DNA of 64,000 nt. Origin: Ottelia alismoides. Lineage: Eukaryota; Streptophyta; Magnoliopsida; Alismatales; Hydrocharitaceae. Within the stretch, counting starts at the first letter, position 1. Each line of letters starts with the position of its first letter. Shown in pieces: positions 22,435 through 33,492 of the stretch. Location of the stretch: contig JAZKJV010009784.1 of assembly GCA_037367405.1 (NCBI GenBank), positions 496,001-560,000 of the forward strand, in the 5' to 3' direction. The notes below the pieces were generated by a model that did not search any database, was not told the DNA's origin, and was given only the letters and a program-made list of their open reading frames with translations. The position numbers and the translations under genes are program-made.

Positions 22435-22785
22435 CCCCTTTGGGTCAGCTAGTATGGCTGCACTCGCCCCATTTTTTTGCAATTTTTTTTGTAAAATATC
22501 ACCATGTATACTCATCTATATATCCCTCCTATATGTCATTCAATTTTAGAAATAGAAACTCATATGCCCTCCATATAGAACAGGTAATTTCAACGATCTA
22601 AACATTAATGTAATCGACCCTTTCTAGATAGAGGAAATATGAGTCTTTTTTAACGAAATTTTAATGACATATATGAGGGATATATGGATGAATATATATG
22701 ATGATTTTTTGCAAAAAATTTTTAAAACTATGCGAAAATGGGCGGGGTAGTGGAGCAGCCTCATTGAACCCTATATATATCATTC
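22435..22785. mobile_element. Palindromic foldback MITE, copy B
   Basis: About 350 bp, next to copy A across a shared TATATATATAGAGAG boundary. The arms align in reverse through ATCCCTCxTATATGTCATT and GAAACTCATATGCCCTC versus AAAGACTCATATTTCCTC. It is a diverged relative of copy A. The boundaries are approximate. Confidence 0.65.
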
Positions 22786-22999
22786 TAAATAAAGGAATAT
22801 TGAATATGATGTGAGAGATAAGTATTATCATGAATAAATATATAAAATTCAAAAATATTATGTACATATATTTCAAAGAAAAATCCTATAAATGTGTTGT
22901 AAGAAGCTAGTTTATGTATTATGAGTTGAAATAGATGTGATTGCATGGATATGTCTAAACATAAAAATATGAAAGATAGATAGTGAGACAAAGAGAAAT

Positions 23000-23265
23000 G
23001 GGGAAGAAAGGTATACGAGAGAGAGAGATAGAAGAGAATGTTGTTGATGGGGTAAGAGAAAAGGAAATACAAAATAGAGGGTGAGAGGCACGTTAGGAAA
23101 AAGATTGAAGTGGTTAGAGAGAGAGAGGGGGAGAGAGAGAAGTGGTTAGGAGAGAGAGAGACGTTGGGAGAGACCTGCGAGTGGAGAGAGGGGGTTATAG
23201 AGGGTGTGAGACACGTTAGGAAAAAGAAGTTGTTAGGAGAGGGAGAGAGAGAAGTAGTTAGAAGC

Positions 23266-23302
<37 letters not shown>

Positions 23303-23345
23303 GTTGCAAGAGAGAAGGGAGAGTTGCGAGTGGAGAGAGGGGTCT
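23000..23345. repeat. GA-rich low-complexity tract
   Basis: Runs of GAGAGA on the plus strand, densest at 23267-23302, interspersed with repeated GGAAAAAGAxxTTG and GCGAGTGGAGAGAGGGG blocks (about 23178 and 23328). The minus-strand 174-aa reading frame here is serine/leucine-rich solely because of the repeat. Confidence 0.85.
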
Positions 23346-24739
23346 AGGATGCCACGTGTCTATCGGAGGAAGTGGGTGAATATCCGGAAATCGGCTGGAA
23401 TAGGATCCGCAGGATGCACCACGTGCATCAATTAGAGAGAAAGTTAGGAAAACCGGGTTTTAGTATATAGAATAGATATGCCTCTCTTCTCTCCAAAATT
23501 TTCCAACCGAGAGTTCTTTCCTCCCATTCTCTTCTTAGTTGTTGCTACAACATCCATCAAGGATGCTACTGCAGCCATTGCTGCTAATTGCGGCTCAAAT
23601 TCCTCTTGCTGGAGTTTTCCTGGAAACCCTCTTGTTGGAAGGCTTTTCCTTTTTGCTGTAGAAGCCACTTGACAACACCTGTAGCTGCTGCATGCTACAA
23701 TTTGAAGCTCAATTTTGATCTCCATACTTGAGATTTTGAGGTACACTCCTTAGCCTCCTTATTGCTGCCATACATGTTAAATGTGATCTTTACTTCCATC
23801 TCTTGCTGTCTCCATATATTTTCACATGATTTGCAACCAAATTTGAACTTCTTTTATGTTGAAAATTTGGGTGTCCTGTCGGAGGGATTTCTTAGCATGT
23901 CTTAGATCTATATAAAAATCATTATAACACCCTTAGTATTTTTTTACAATCAGCAGAAATAATTGTTATTTTCATTACTGGATGCATCTATCTCTTAAGC
24001 ATCTGATGCAACCTTCTAAAATATATGATGGGTTCTTTTAAAAGTATTTCCTAAAACAGATGTAGAACATGCAAAGATGTTCATAGATAGACTGATGAAT
24101 CACACGTCTAAAAGAATGGAAACCCAGTATGAAATTCACACATATGAAAGAATGGAAATCAAATTGAGACTTTAAGCAGATAAATATATTTTTAGAGAAT
24201 GTAGATTGAGGAACATTGTGCTCATGCCTTGGAGTGAGTGTACATGTGCAAGAATTAGGAATTGAACCGTATGATTCAGAGTTGAGATTAATTTCCATTT
24301 TCCAATAAATCAATTATTGCCTTTACAATCCACAGATTGTTTGTGCATTTTATACAACCTCTATAAGCTAAATATATTTTAGCAGTCTTGACGTCTATGC
24401 GGATATCTCATCAATTACATTTAAGTATATACCTCAGTACTGAAATTGACCATCCTTATATGCTACAGATATGCATGATTAAAAGATGTGAAATTGAGAG
24501 GGGGCGTCCGACTAGATGAAGAGATGTTACTGCAATAATTTTTTTAAGCCAAGTTACTCTAAGTTTAAGTCAAATACAATACAACCTGGTCTTATCTCGC
24601 AATAAGTATATGTTATAATATTATACCCCATTCTTTTTCCACAACTTGAGTTAATGATAATTGACACAATGGGAGTTTATTTTGGATGAACCGGACAGTG
24701 GAAATAGTGCGGTAGTCAATCAAGTGAGAAAGAAGGAGA

Positions 24740-25760
24740 ATCACTGATAAATTAATTTTTTTACGGTCATGATGACTTTTACACCTGACCTTGCGAGGGC
24801 GTGGTGACCCTCAACTAGGTGGGAGATAGGAAGCCTAGTTAGGGCAGCGACCGCCAAGTGCGCGGGTCTATAATCCCAGTCACTTCTTCGGTTTTTACGC
24901 GAGCTCGCAGTGTTTTTACGCCTCGTTGGGATCCCGACTTTTGACCAGTTCCACTGACCCCTTTTTTTAAGGATACCCATGCAGGCGATCCTCGGTTTTA
25001 GTTTTTCGTACGAGCTCGTTTGCCCGTACTAGTCGGGCCATTTTTTGGAGCGACTTTTCCGGAGAGTCTCTCTCACACATCTCAGTGGCGTAGTTTTGGA
25101 GTATACCTATCTCTCTATTGGACTGTACTTCTAATTAGAGTGCGAGACGGAAGAGCTCTTTTGTAGGCTACCTCATCGCTTGACTTTTGTTTACATACAG
25201 AACATCCATATCTAAATCTAAATCGTGTAAAGTTACACCTGAGATAGTTGCAGTTGAGGTTTGGAGGAAATTACAATTAAAATTGAGTTGATTGGAAGTG
25301 ACTATAATATGATTCGAAATCCCTATAAGCTAGTGGACGTAGTGGGAACTTAGTTAGGATGCATTATACACCACCTTATGCCTACGGATGCACCCCAACC
25401 CTAAGGCATTCTCCGTGTCTTAGAGTCATAGTGTGAGGTTGCACACTAGCCAAGACCATAGACTATCCGCTAGACTTAACTTTAAGAATCTAAATAAAAT
25501 CAAGAAATCTTTCCAATCTCAAACTTTTCCATATCAAAATTCACAAACATGATCTCTGAATAATATATGCATACTCATGATCAATCAATTACAATATAAT
25601 TATGTTATATATGGGAAATATTGGGATAATGGCTGATCATGTAAGGTACTTACAAGTAGCTTGAAAACCTTTTATATACACAAGTATAAATAAATTTGAG
25701 TTGTTCCTACCTTTCTACTTGCTTGCTTTTGAACATATTAAATGCCTATTTATTTTTATA
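24740..25760. other. Non-coding right portion of the chromovirus LTR
   Basis: A mixed GC segment (24780-25190) with repeated TTTTTACG / GCGAGCTCG pieces, then AT-rich DNA. No coding capacity is supported. It is assigned to the LTR only by continuity with both flanks. Confidence 0.4.
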
Positions 25761-25996
25761 AGTTTTTGGGAGGTACCAGCGTCCGTTGACGCCTCTTCTT
25801 TCCTCACATGTTTTGCTAGGCAAAAAGTCTACTGCTCAGTAGCTATTGATGATTCCGGGCGATAGGGTATATACCAGACGATATGTTCCTTTTTGTTTCA
25901 GTTTTTCTTTTCTCTTCTGTTACGTATATACATACTTTGGGACACATGTATGAATGAACCGTTGACTTTTGATGTACATGTATTGGTATTATGAAA

Positions 25997-26209
25997 CATG
26001 GAACGAAATATCGATATCATTTCGATATCGTGTCGATATCGTTTCGATATCGTGTCGATATCGTTTCGATATCGTGTCGATATCGATATATCGCGATATC
26101 TAGGAATCTTTCTGAAGAAAATGCCTGAAAATCGGATATATCGATTTCGATATCGGTCCCATGTCGATATCGATATATCGGCGATATATCGCTGACATGG
26201 CCTTCCATG
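25997..26209. mobile_element. CGATAT-family MITE, copy 2
   Basis: 213 bp, the same length as copy 1, with ends CATGGAACG and CCTTCCATG and a perfect 8-bp duplication TTATGAAA at 25989-25996 and 26210-26217. The interior is an array of TTTCGATATCGTG / TCGATATCG units. It is inserted in the chromovirus LTR. Confidence 0.93.
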
Positions 26210-26392
26210 TTATGAAAAGAATGGAATAAAATTTTGGTGGAATGTCTTGTTGAATGTGGAATGTGAATGTCATACGCAAAGGCAAAGCAGTGCGAAAAAT
26301 TTCCCTGTAAATTCGTACATTTAATGCGATGTCAATGAATGTAATATTGCGAATGCGGCGTAAACTGGCACTCGGATCCGAGGGGGTTCACA

Positions 26393-29143
26393 TAGATCTC
26401 GACATTGTTCACCATACCTCATGTGCTTATACAGCCCAACAGAACGGTATTGCCAAGCGCAAACACCATCCTTTACTTGATATGACCAGAACCTTATTGA
26501 TTCAGAGCCATACTCCTCATGCTTACTAGGATGATGCGGTCCTCACTGCCTGCTACCTAGTGAACCAAATGCCCTCTTCCACAACGATGCTGTCCATAAA
26601 TCAATTTATTTCGTGGATTGGATTTCCTGTCTACGGCTCCGTTGCGTGTGCTCTTCTATGTTGGGAGAGTAGATCCCTTTCTCGATTGCGTTTCCCGAGA
26701 AGGATGTGTTTTCCCTTACACCTCGTGCATGTGATTCGATTGTTTTTGTTCATGATTTCTCACCAAGGTCATGAGAAGCTCTCCCCTAGAGCTGTCAAGT
26801 GCGTTTTTGTTGACTACTCTCATACCAAAAAAGGTATTGTTGCTTTGATATGCTTCGACGCAAATATTTTGTCAGTGTTGACGTTACTTTCTTTGAGTTT
26901 GTCATGTAATTTTCTCATACAGGTGACATGCTATCCCCATCAGACTCTGATGAGGAGATCTACATGCCTCTACCTCCTACTGTCATACCACCACATATAT
27001 GTACTCCTTCTCTACAACCACCGCAACCATCAATACTACCACCTCCACCACCACCTGCTCCTGTGTCTACTTCCGGAATACCACCTACGTTAACTGATTT
27101 TTTGCCACGTGTGTTTACTCACAGGTCTCGCTCTGTTCCCCCTACTCACATGCTTTCCCAATCATCCAATACACCTTAGGTATGTAATGAGCACATTGTT
27201 TCTACTGATGACACTGCTGACATATAGGTGCAACAGGATTCTCTACGGGATGCGCATGTGCTCTCTCAAGAGGGAAGCTTACATGCTCAAGACATGACAG
27301 GTGGCTTTTATATACCGATTGCTTTGCTAAAGCATAGACGTACGTGTGCTATATATCCTCTGGCAGCCCATGTTTCCTTGAGCAGACTGACATGTGGCTT
27401 CATGAAGTTTACTTCGGTACTATCAACCGTAGAGGTACCACAGACATATCAGGAGGCTATTTAGGACAGTCAGTGGCATTTTGCCATGGAGGAGATGACC
27501 GCACTACAGTCACATGGCACTTGGAATCTTGTTTTAGCTCCAGTTGGCGAATTCGTTGTGCAGTGCAAGTGGATATTTACTGTGAAGCACTGTGTAGATG
27601 GCAACATAGATCGTTATAAGGCGATGCTTGTGGCATGAGGGTTCACCCAGACATATGGGGAGGACTATCAGGATACTTTCTCTTAGTTTCCTGACATTCT
27701 ACTCTACGCATAATTAATGTGCCTAATTACTCTAAAAAAGGACATTATACTCTATGTATTCTCCTATCTGTTGATGTGATACGAGATTGGTCCCTTTTCT
27801 TGCTTGATGTGAAGAATGCCTTCCTATATGGTGATCTACATGAGGAGGTCTACATGCAGCAACCACTTGGGTTCGCTGTTGAGTGGGAGTTTTCGAAGGT
27901 TTGGTGGCCACACACGGCTATTTGTGGTCGTAACCAGAGTCTAAGAGCATGGTTCCAAAAGCTCTCGAACTTGACAGAGCAGCATGGTTTTGTGCTCGAT
28001 CACTTGTTTGTACACATGACTCAGAGAGGTACAATCATCATTCTTGTCTATGTTGATGATATTATTATTACAGGCATGATGAGCATGGTATTCATGTTGC
28101 AACGATTTCCTAGGTCAGCAGTTTGTGACCAAGGACCTTGGTAGTTTACGCTACTTTCTTGGACTGGAGTTTGTCAGGAATCAATGAGGTCTTGTGATGA
28201 ACCCGAGGAAGTACGTTACATATCTCCTTTCTGAGACATGCATGGCAGATTGCATACATGCACTGTTCTTATGGACCCAAGCATGAAGCTCTAAGATGAT
28301 GACACCGAGGAGGTCGACTAGAGGACATACAAGGAGCTAGTTGGCAAGCTCTTGTATGTGACAATTACTAAGTCGGATATATCATATGCCGAGAGCAAAG
28401 TGAGTCAGTTTATGGAGCAACCCAGACTGGCACATATTGATGCGGTCCTTATGATTCTGAGGTCTTGGAAGGCTTCACCTGGCATGTGACTTCTTTTCAG
28501 TAGAGGTACATCCCTTTCAGTTACAAAATATGCATGTCCATATTATGTTGGGTGTCTCGAGATAGGAAGTCTACGTCAGGATTCGCATTGTTCATAAGGA
28601 ATTCCCTGGTGTCATGGAAGAGAAAGAAGCAGATCATCGTTGTCATATTTAGTGCTGAGTCAGAATACATGGTCATGGAGCAGTCTAACACATAGATGAT
28701 GTGGGTCAGATCTGTTGTTACTGACCTGACTATCTAGGTGCTTCTTCCCATGCACCTCAAATGCGACAACCATGCTGCTCTTTTCAGTGCAAACAACCCT
28801 GCCTTCCTTGAGAGGACCAAGCACATAGATGTGGACTATCTCTACACTTGTGATACGATGCAGAAGGGTCATATCGCTACTACTCACGTCAACTCTGCAA
28901 ACCATACAACATATGTACTTAGCAAGGCCCCAGCCAGAGGGCCTTACTAGGGATGCTATTCCAAGCTGAGCATGATCGATATCTACGCTCTAGCTTGAGG
29001 AGGATTGTTGAGATATTTGTTATCTTTTATATTGCTTATGTATTTTCTATTTTCTATCTTATTGTAATTTACCCAACATGTTTCTCTCCTATATAAGAGA
29101 TCCCTATGGCCTTTAAGTAATATAATTGATGCTTTCATCTCCA
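26393..29143 (+). mobile_element. copia 3' half (integrase to 3' LTR), sister LTR family (copia-3)
   Basis: Begins inside integrase (DIVHHTSC...TAQQNG) directly after the chromovirus LTR and runs through the linker, RT (KNAFLYGDL near 27815; YVDD at 28049-28060), RNase H (about 28540-28920, ending ...TYVLSKA) and a purine tract to a 138-bp LTR at 29006. The many stops and shifts (26527, 27177, 27469, 27637 and others) mark it as old. Gag, protease and the N-terminal integrase are missing. The reading frames at 26560-27600 and 28660-28905 are fragments or shadows of this one polyprotein. Confidence 0.85.
29006..29143 (+). repeat. 3' LTR of copia-3
   Basis: TGTTGAGATATTTG...CATCTCCA, with CCTATATAAGAGA near 29090. 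It is related to the LTRs at 29888 and 62214. The right end is placed at the CA before a minus-strand copia RT sequence. Confidence 0.75.
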
Positions 29144-29625
29144 CTATGATATCATCAACATAGACCAAAATGAGAATCTGATTAATGGTATGCTAGTAGT
29201 GTAGTGTGCCAACCACAAAACGACCAAAGTTTAAATCTTGGGGTGGGTACATGTACGCATTTCCCTCTCTTTTTTTTAAAATATAGATTAGAATGACAAT
29301 GATACCTCTCTGAGTCCTCTGAACAAACAGTGAATTATTTACAGTCTATCTCGTGAAGCTCTGTTGTTCTATCAAGTTTGAGAGCTTATGGAATCATGCT
29401 AAAGGACTCTGCTTAAGGCTATAGATATTCTTATGAACAAATCTTCTGACATTCCCCATCAACAACAATTCCAGGTGGATGCTGCATGTAGACTTCGACC
29501 TGCAGATCAACATATAGTAAGCATTCTTCACATCTAGTTGGGATAGGGATCATCACCCGTACACTAGAATAGAGAAAATGATCCGAAGTGTAGAGTGACA
29601 TGCCACATGAGAGAATATATCCTGT
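29144..29625 (-). pseudogene. copia reverse transcriptase fragment
   Basis: The minus strand reads, from right to left, FSHVA.HSTLRIIFSI, a decayed LDVKNAY, VYMQHPPG..VDGE and LVYVDDII (about 29145-29170). These are successive blocks of copia RT. A small SINE-like insertion (29174-29292) separates the QRGIIVILI block from YVDD. It has no LTRs of its own. Confidence 0.75.
29174..29292 (+). mobile_element. SINE-like insertion
   Basis: A tRNA-like head with A-box-like TAGTAGTGTAGTGTGCC and B-box-like AGTTTAAATC, followed by TACATGTACGCATTTCCCTC and a T-rich end. It resembles the head of the SINE at 55272. Imperfect flanking ATGAGAAT / ATTAGAAT may be the duplication. It interrupts the RT fragment. 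Confidence 0.5.
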
Positions 29626-29632
29626 TAGTTAC

Positions 29633-29887
29633 GCATGCAAACGAATAAGGATATATATGTATCCAATCCGCTACCATATACGTTTTATACAGATTTTGAC
29701 ATTTGTATTCGTAGCCGTTTTAAAATGGATACATATATGAATATCACTTTGATATTTGCAAACATCTTTATTCGTATTCGTATAACCGATTTCATATGTA
29801 AATATAGTTGTGGCTTACTTTAACCATGTTTAACATATATTTATACCTTTTTCCATAAGTATATATTAAGCGCATTTAGTATATATT
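29633..29887. repeat. AT-rich MITE-like repeat, CAAACGAATA family, copy 1
   Basis: Aligns over about 190 bp with the reverse complement of 52360-52552, sharing GCAAACGAATAAGGATAT, CGTTTTATACA, GTTTTAAAATGGATAC, TATCACTTTGATATTTGCAA and AATATAGTTGTGG. The right boundary is set by the copia LTR at 29888. Confidence 0.6.
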
Positions 29888-30024
29888 TGTTGAGATATTA
29901 GTTATTTTTATAGTGTTTATGTAATTTATATTTTCTTTGTCTTCATGTAATTTACCCAACAGGTTTCTCTCCTATATAAGAGAACTCTAGGGCCTCATCA
30001 ATAAAGCAATCTTTCGTTTCTACA
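29888..30024 (+). repeat. 5' LTR of copia-4
   Basis: 137 bp, TGTTGAGATATTAG...TTTCTACA, with CCTATATAAGAGAACTCTAGGG near 29970. Its 3' part resembles the LTR at 62214 more than the LTR at 29006. Confidence 0.88.
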
Positions 30025-31608
30025 TGGTATCAGAGCGATGGTCCTAGTGACAAGCCACCCAAGCCTTAGATCCTACCCGCCAACCTCCTCTCTTCACGTG
30101 CGTCATCGCGCCGTCGATCACCACCGTACGCCATCGCATGGGCTCTCCCCCTCCCCAGCCATTGCCATCCCTAGACAGTGTTATCAGGGCCCCAACAGCT
30201 TTCGCACGTAGCTCCAAGGCCGTCACCAGCCCTTCCCTAGGGCCGTTAGGGGGCTGTTGCACATCCCAACAGCCTTTCGTGTACCTCCTCGTGCCACCGT
30301 GCGCCTCCTCGCAACTCAGCGCACCTTTGTGGTCTGATCTGTAGTTTAAAATGGTCTGAGTTTGACTAGAAAACATGATTTCGGACCTATAAATTTTGTT
30401 TTCTGGTCCTATCGTGGCTCGAGGAGTGACGTGGATGGTTGTATGAGTCTACATGTACAACCGATCCTCCTTACTCAATCGGTCTACTTCCTAGTCGAGT
30501 TATATTTTCGATCGTTCTTCTCATGTTAGAGAATAAGGATGATATCTTTTCTTCGTCTGATGCCTTCAAGGGCTCGACTCCCATCGTAAAGATAAATGGG
30601 ACCAACTATAAGTTGTGGTCCATGCAGTTTCTCACCATCATGCAGTGCAACAATATTGAGCACATTCCGATGAAGTCGGAGTCGACGGATAGGGCTGGAG
30701 ACAATGCTTCGTGGAATCAAGACGACACACATGCACGTATTTGGCTCTTCGGGACCCTCACCACGGAGATAGCCAATGATATTGCAAATTATCCCGCCGC
30801 CAAGGCAATGGGGGATATTCTGGCATTTACCTATGCCCAAATGAAGAATGAGACCAAGATTCTTTGGCTTCAGTTTGACTTTTACTGGGTCAAGCAAAAT
30901 GACCTCCACTGCACACATTCTACTCCTCGCTTCGTGGCATCTTCGAGAAGTTTCACAGTTTCATACCTATTACGACATCCACTGAGCAACAAATGGCATA
31001 CAGGAACTCCACGATGGTTGGAGTCATTTTGGTTGTTCTCGACCTGGAGTATGATGCAACACAAGTACAACTCCTTACTGGGGTGGCCATACCTCCATGG
31101 AGGATGCCTACAGTCGTCTCAACATGCATTTTATTCCTCTTGCTGCCACTCTACATCCCTCTTCAATGATGGCTAGTTCTCATGGTAGATGATGGTCTAC
31201 CCAATTAAAAGGGCGTAGTCCTCGTGGCAGAGGCGGTGGGTGCCAGCGTGGTCCTTGCACCTACTGTCGTCGTCCATGACACTTAGAGGGCATATGCTAT
31301 ATGAAGCATGAATACCCTACATCTGCGCGTGTGGCAGAATAGATCGATCCTTTAGAAACTCCAGCTTCCCACGTAGATCCACGCATGGATGACATTGTCT
31401 CTCGTATGCGAGAGGTCATGACTCCGGTGACCGGCACCACCACTATAGGATCCATAGTTACTAGATCCGCAACCATAGCCTCTTCGAGCTCCTTAGGTAT
31501 CGCTTACGCTTTACTGGTAGCAACGATGCATATATGACAAAGTGTATCATGGACTTTGGCGCATCCCACCGTCTATGTGGAGACAGAGCCCAGTACATGT
31601 ACTACTGA

Positions 31609-32004
31609 CAACGTTGCAAAAGTCGTCCGACTGGCCCGATTAGTAGGTCCGACTGGTCTAGTCAGTGGGGTGGCCGACCGAGTACCGACTAATTCCGACT
31701 AGGTACACTAGTCGATCGATTTTTGCTTTAGAGATACCATATTTTTATGTTTTGATGTTTTTATAAGCAAACTTATTATAATATGCTTAATATTTTACTT
31801 AAATTTAATTACTTTTTTAATTTTATTATGATAGTATAAAAATGTATAAAATCTATGTAAATATATGCATAAAAATGAGTTATACATTTAAAATAATCAT
31901 GAAATTCAAAGCCGATTAAATTCCGACTAGTTGTCCGACTGCCGATTAATCCTTAGTTAGTGACCCAGCCGACTGAGTACCGATTACCGACTTTTGCAAC
32001 CTTG
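31609..32004. mobile_element. Non-autonomous hAT-like element, CCGACT-motif family
   Basis: 396 bp with ends CAACGTTGCAAAAGTCG and, in reverse, CAAGGTTGCAAAAGTCG, flanked by ACTACTGA (31601-31608) and ACTACAGG (32005-32012), an 8-bp duplication with two mismatches. Both ends repeat CCGACT / AGTCGG / CCGATTA motifs around an AT-rich core. It is non-coding and inserted just after the copia-4 protease motif. Confidence 0.85.
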
Positions 32005-32219
32005 ACTACAGGTCTACACCTCTTGGGAGATGGATTGTTATTACTAATGGGGTCCATTTACCCCATTACATGACATAGAGAGGTGTATCTGACAACATCC
32101 ATGTGCCTTCATAATGATTTATATGCCCTTGATTTTTAGATGAACTTACTTTCTACTAATTAGACTACTGAGCATTTGCATTGTCGTGTCATTTTTGACC
32201 ATTCGTCTCATGTTTCAGG

Positions 32220-32912
32220 CAGTATTCATGAAATTGGCCGCACAGTCCGCATATGCCCGCGCAAAATGCAGAACACACCGATTACATGAATCAGTGCATT
32301 ATACGCCCTCCCCGCATATGCGGCCCACATATTCCCCGCATATCCCGCATATGCCCCACATACTACTCCAGCAACTCCCACTTTTCAATCTTCTCATTTA
32401 GGTCTTTAATTCCGTAACTATGCCTCTTCCTTCATTCTATTGTAAGAATATGACATGCATTTGTATACAATTGCAATGCGTTATACCATTATGTATATGC
32501 AATGTTTTATGTTTTCCTTATGTATTGTTTTCACGAGTATATGCAATATATCGTCGAATATTTTTATATATGACGATTGAGGTTTTGCTCATGTATGTCT
32601 ATTGAAGTTTTGTTATCACGAATCATCTAATATGTGAAGTTTTTTTGGTAAATATTTTTGTGATTAAATATGAGGCAATTAAAAGTATATAAAGACCCAT
32701 CTAACAAGAACCATTTTTCTTAAATCTTCTTTAACTCTACGTAGATATATAAATTCAGTGGTAATGTTATTCATAGATATTTATTTATTTTTAAATTAAA
32801 AATTAGAAAATCTCATAGAACCGCATATACCCCGCATATGCCCCCGCATACCGCTTATTCAGTATTCGGTGTCCTATCCGAACGCATATGCATATCGCTT
32901 TCCTGAACCTTG
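32220..32912. mobile_element. Non-autonomous hAT-like element, CATATGCGG family, copy 2
   Basis: 693 bp, opposite in orientation to copy 1 (13225-14001), with ends CAGTATTCATGAAA and, in reverse, CAAGGTTCAGGAAAGCG. It is flanked by a perfect 8-bp duplication GTTTCAGG at 32212-32219 and 32913-32920. The last roughly 110 bp match the first roughly 110 bp of copy 1 almost base for base in reverse. It interrupts copia-4 between the codons of the FQD block. Confidence 0.92.
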
Positions 32913-33492
32913 GTTTCAGGACATACTCACGGGCAGGGTGATTGGATGTGGTCGTGAGCAGTGGGGGCTCTATAGACTGGTCCAACATCCTCATGCTTGT
33001 GCCTCCACTATTCCTACTAGACCAGTCTCAGCGTACATGTGACACCTTTGTTTTGGCCACCTTCCTCTGTAGAAGCTATGCCATGTCCTACCACAACACA
33101 GATCTCCACGAGGTCTTCCTTTTAGTATGAGGCTTGCCAGCTTGGGAAGCACTACAAATCCTCCTTTTCATCTCGTCAGTGTCGGAACAATTCTCAGTTG
33201 TCTGAGCTCCTTCATTTAGATATCTGGGTCCGAGTCTTGTTCCTGATCAACAGTGACATCGTTTTTATGTAGTCGTTGTAGATGATTTTTCTATACTTTC
33301 TTGGATTTTCCTTTTGAAGAATAATTTTGAGGCTAGGTCTGTTATCTAATAATTAATTAATGGGATAAAGAATATATTTCTGCCATTGTCAAAAATTTGC
33401 GTTCTGATAATGCCTTAGAGTTCTGCACCCTACAACTTTATGAGATTCTCAGGTCTCTTGGCATTGTACACCACACCTCGTGTGCCCATAGT

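Larger units (their letters stand above)
18795..23476 (-). mobile_element. Non-autonomous Helitron
   Basis: Read on the minus strand, it starts TCTATTCTATATACTAAAA (near 23476) and ends in a GC hairpin CCCGCCGCGAAGCGCGGGG followed within eight bases by CTAG at 18795-18798. The hairpin lies at 18806-18824 in plus coordinates. Flanking bases give the A|T host dinucleotide expected for Helitrons, and no target duplication is seen. The chromovirus LTR reads continuously across the site. The 4.7-kb interior is AT-rich, encodes no Rep/helicase, and holds palindromic MITEs and a GA-rich tract near its 5' end. The exact 5' base is uncertain by about 5 bp. Confidence 0.8.
14664..26392 (+). mobile_element. 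Ty3-gypsy chromovirus (Tekay/Del-like), 5'-truncated, with nested insertions
   Basis: Internal region 14664-18143, then a 3' LTR. Protease, RT, RNase H, integrase and a C-terminal chromodomain follow the Ty3-gypsy order, and the chromodomain marks a chromovirus. Gag and a recognisable 5' LTR are missing. A 213-bp MITE sits in the protease region (14801-15013), and a Helitron (18795-23476) and a second MITE copy (25997-26209) sit in the LTR. The 3' end abuts a copia integrase remnant at about 26393, suggesting the chromovirus inserted there; the left duplication is lost, so this is unproven. Confidence 0.82.
18144..26392 (+). repeat. 3' LTR of the chromovirus, split by a Helitron and a MITE
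   Basis: Begins TGTAACATCCGG after a CGAGGACGAGACTCC-type sequence, the usual chromovirus pol-LTR junction, and probably ends GGGGGTTCACA at 26392. Subtracting the Helitron (4,682 bp) and the MITE with its duplication (221 bp) leaves about 3.35 kb, within the range of Del/Tekay LTRs. A TATATAAG box lies near 18761. The right end and the total length are inferences, because no partner LTR is in the window. Sequence at 23477-25996 is otherwise non-coding. Confidence 0.6.
29888..33492 (+). mobile_element. copia 5' half (5' LTR to integrase) with two nested MITEs (copia-4)
   Basis: 5' LTR, consensus primer site TGGTATCAGAGC (30025-30036), gag, protease and integrase up to GIVHHTSCAHS near 33480. 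A minus-strand LINE then begins. RT, RNase H and the 3' LTR are missing. MITEs at 31609-32004 and 32220-32912 interrupt it. It breaks at almost the same integrase codon at which copia-3 begins. Confidence 0.85.
30523..33492 (+). pseudogene. copia-4 gag-protease-integrase remnant
   Basis: Gag starts at ATG 30523 (MLENKDDIFSSSDAF..., TPIVKINGTNYKLW) and keeps frame to about 30910. A zinc knuckle remnant CTYCRRP.HLEG.C lies near 31256-31300. The protease motif near 31549 reads MDFGASHRLCGD, so the catalytic D-S-G has become D-F-G. After the MITEs, the integrase domain resumes as FQ|DILTGRVIGCG (32913 on) and DNALEFCT (about 33408). Multiple stops and shifts are present. Confidence 0.8.

Noticed and set aside
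22785..23309. Minus-strand 174-aa reading frame
   Set aside because: Serine/leucine-rich translation of a GA microsatellite; low-complexity artefact.
25998..26285. Overlapping frames resembling a repeat protein
   Set aside because: Same CGATAT MITE artefact, copy 2.
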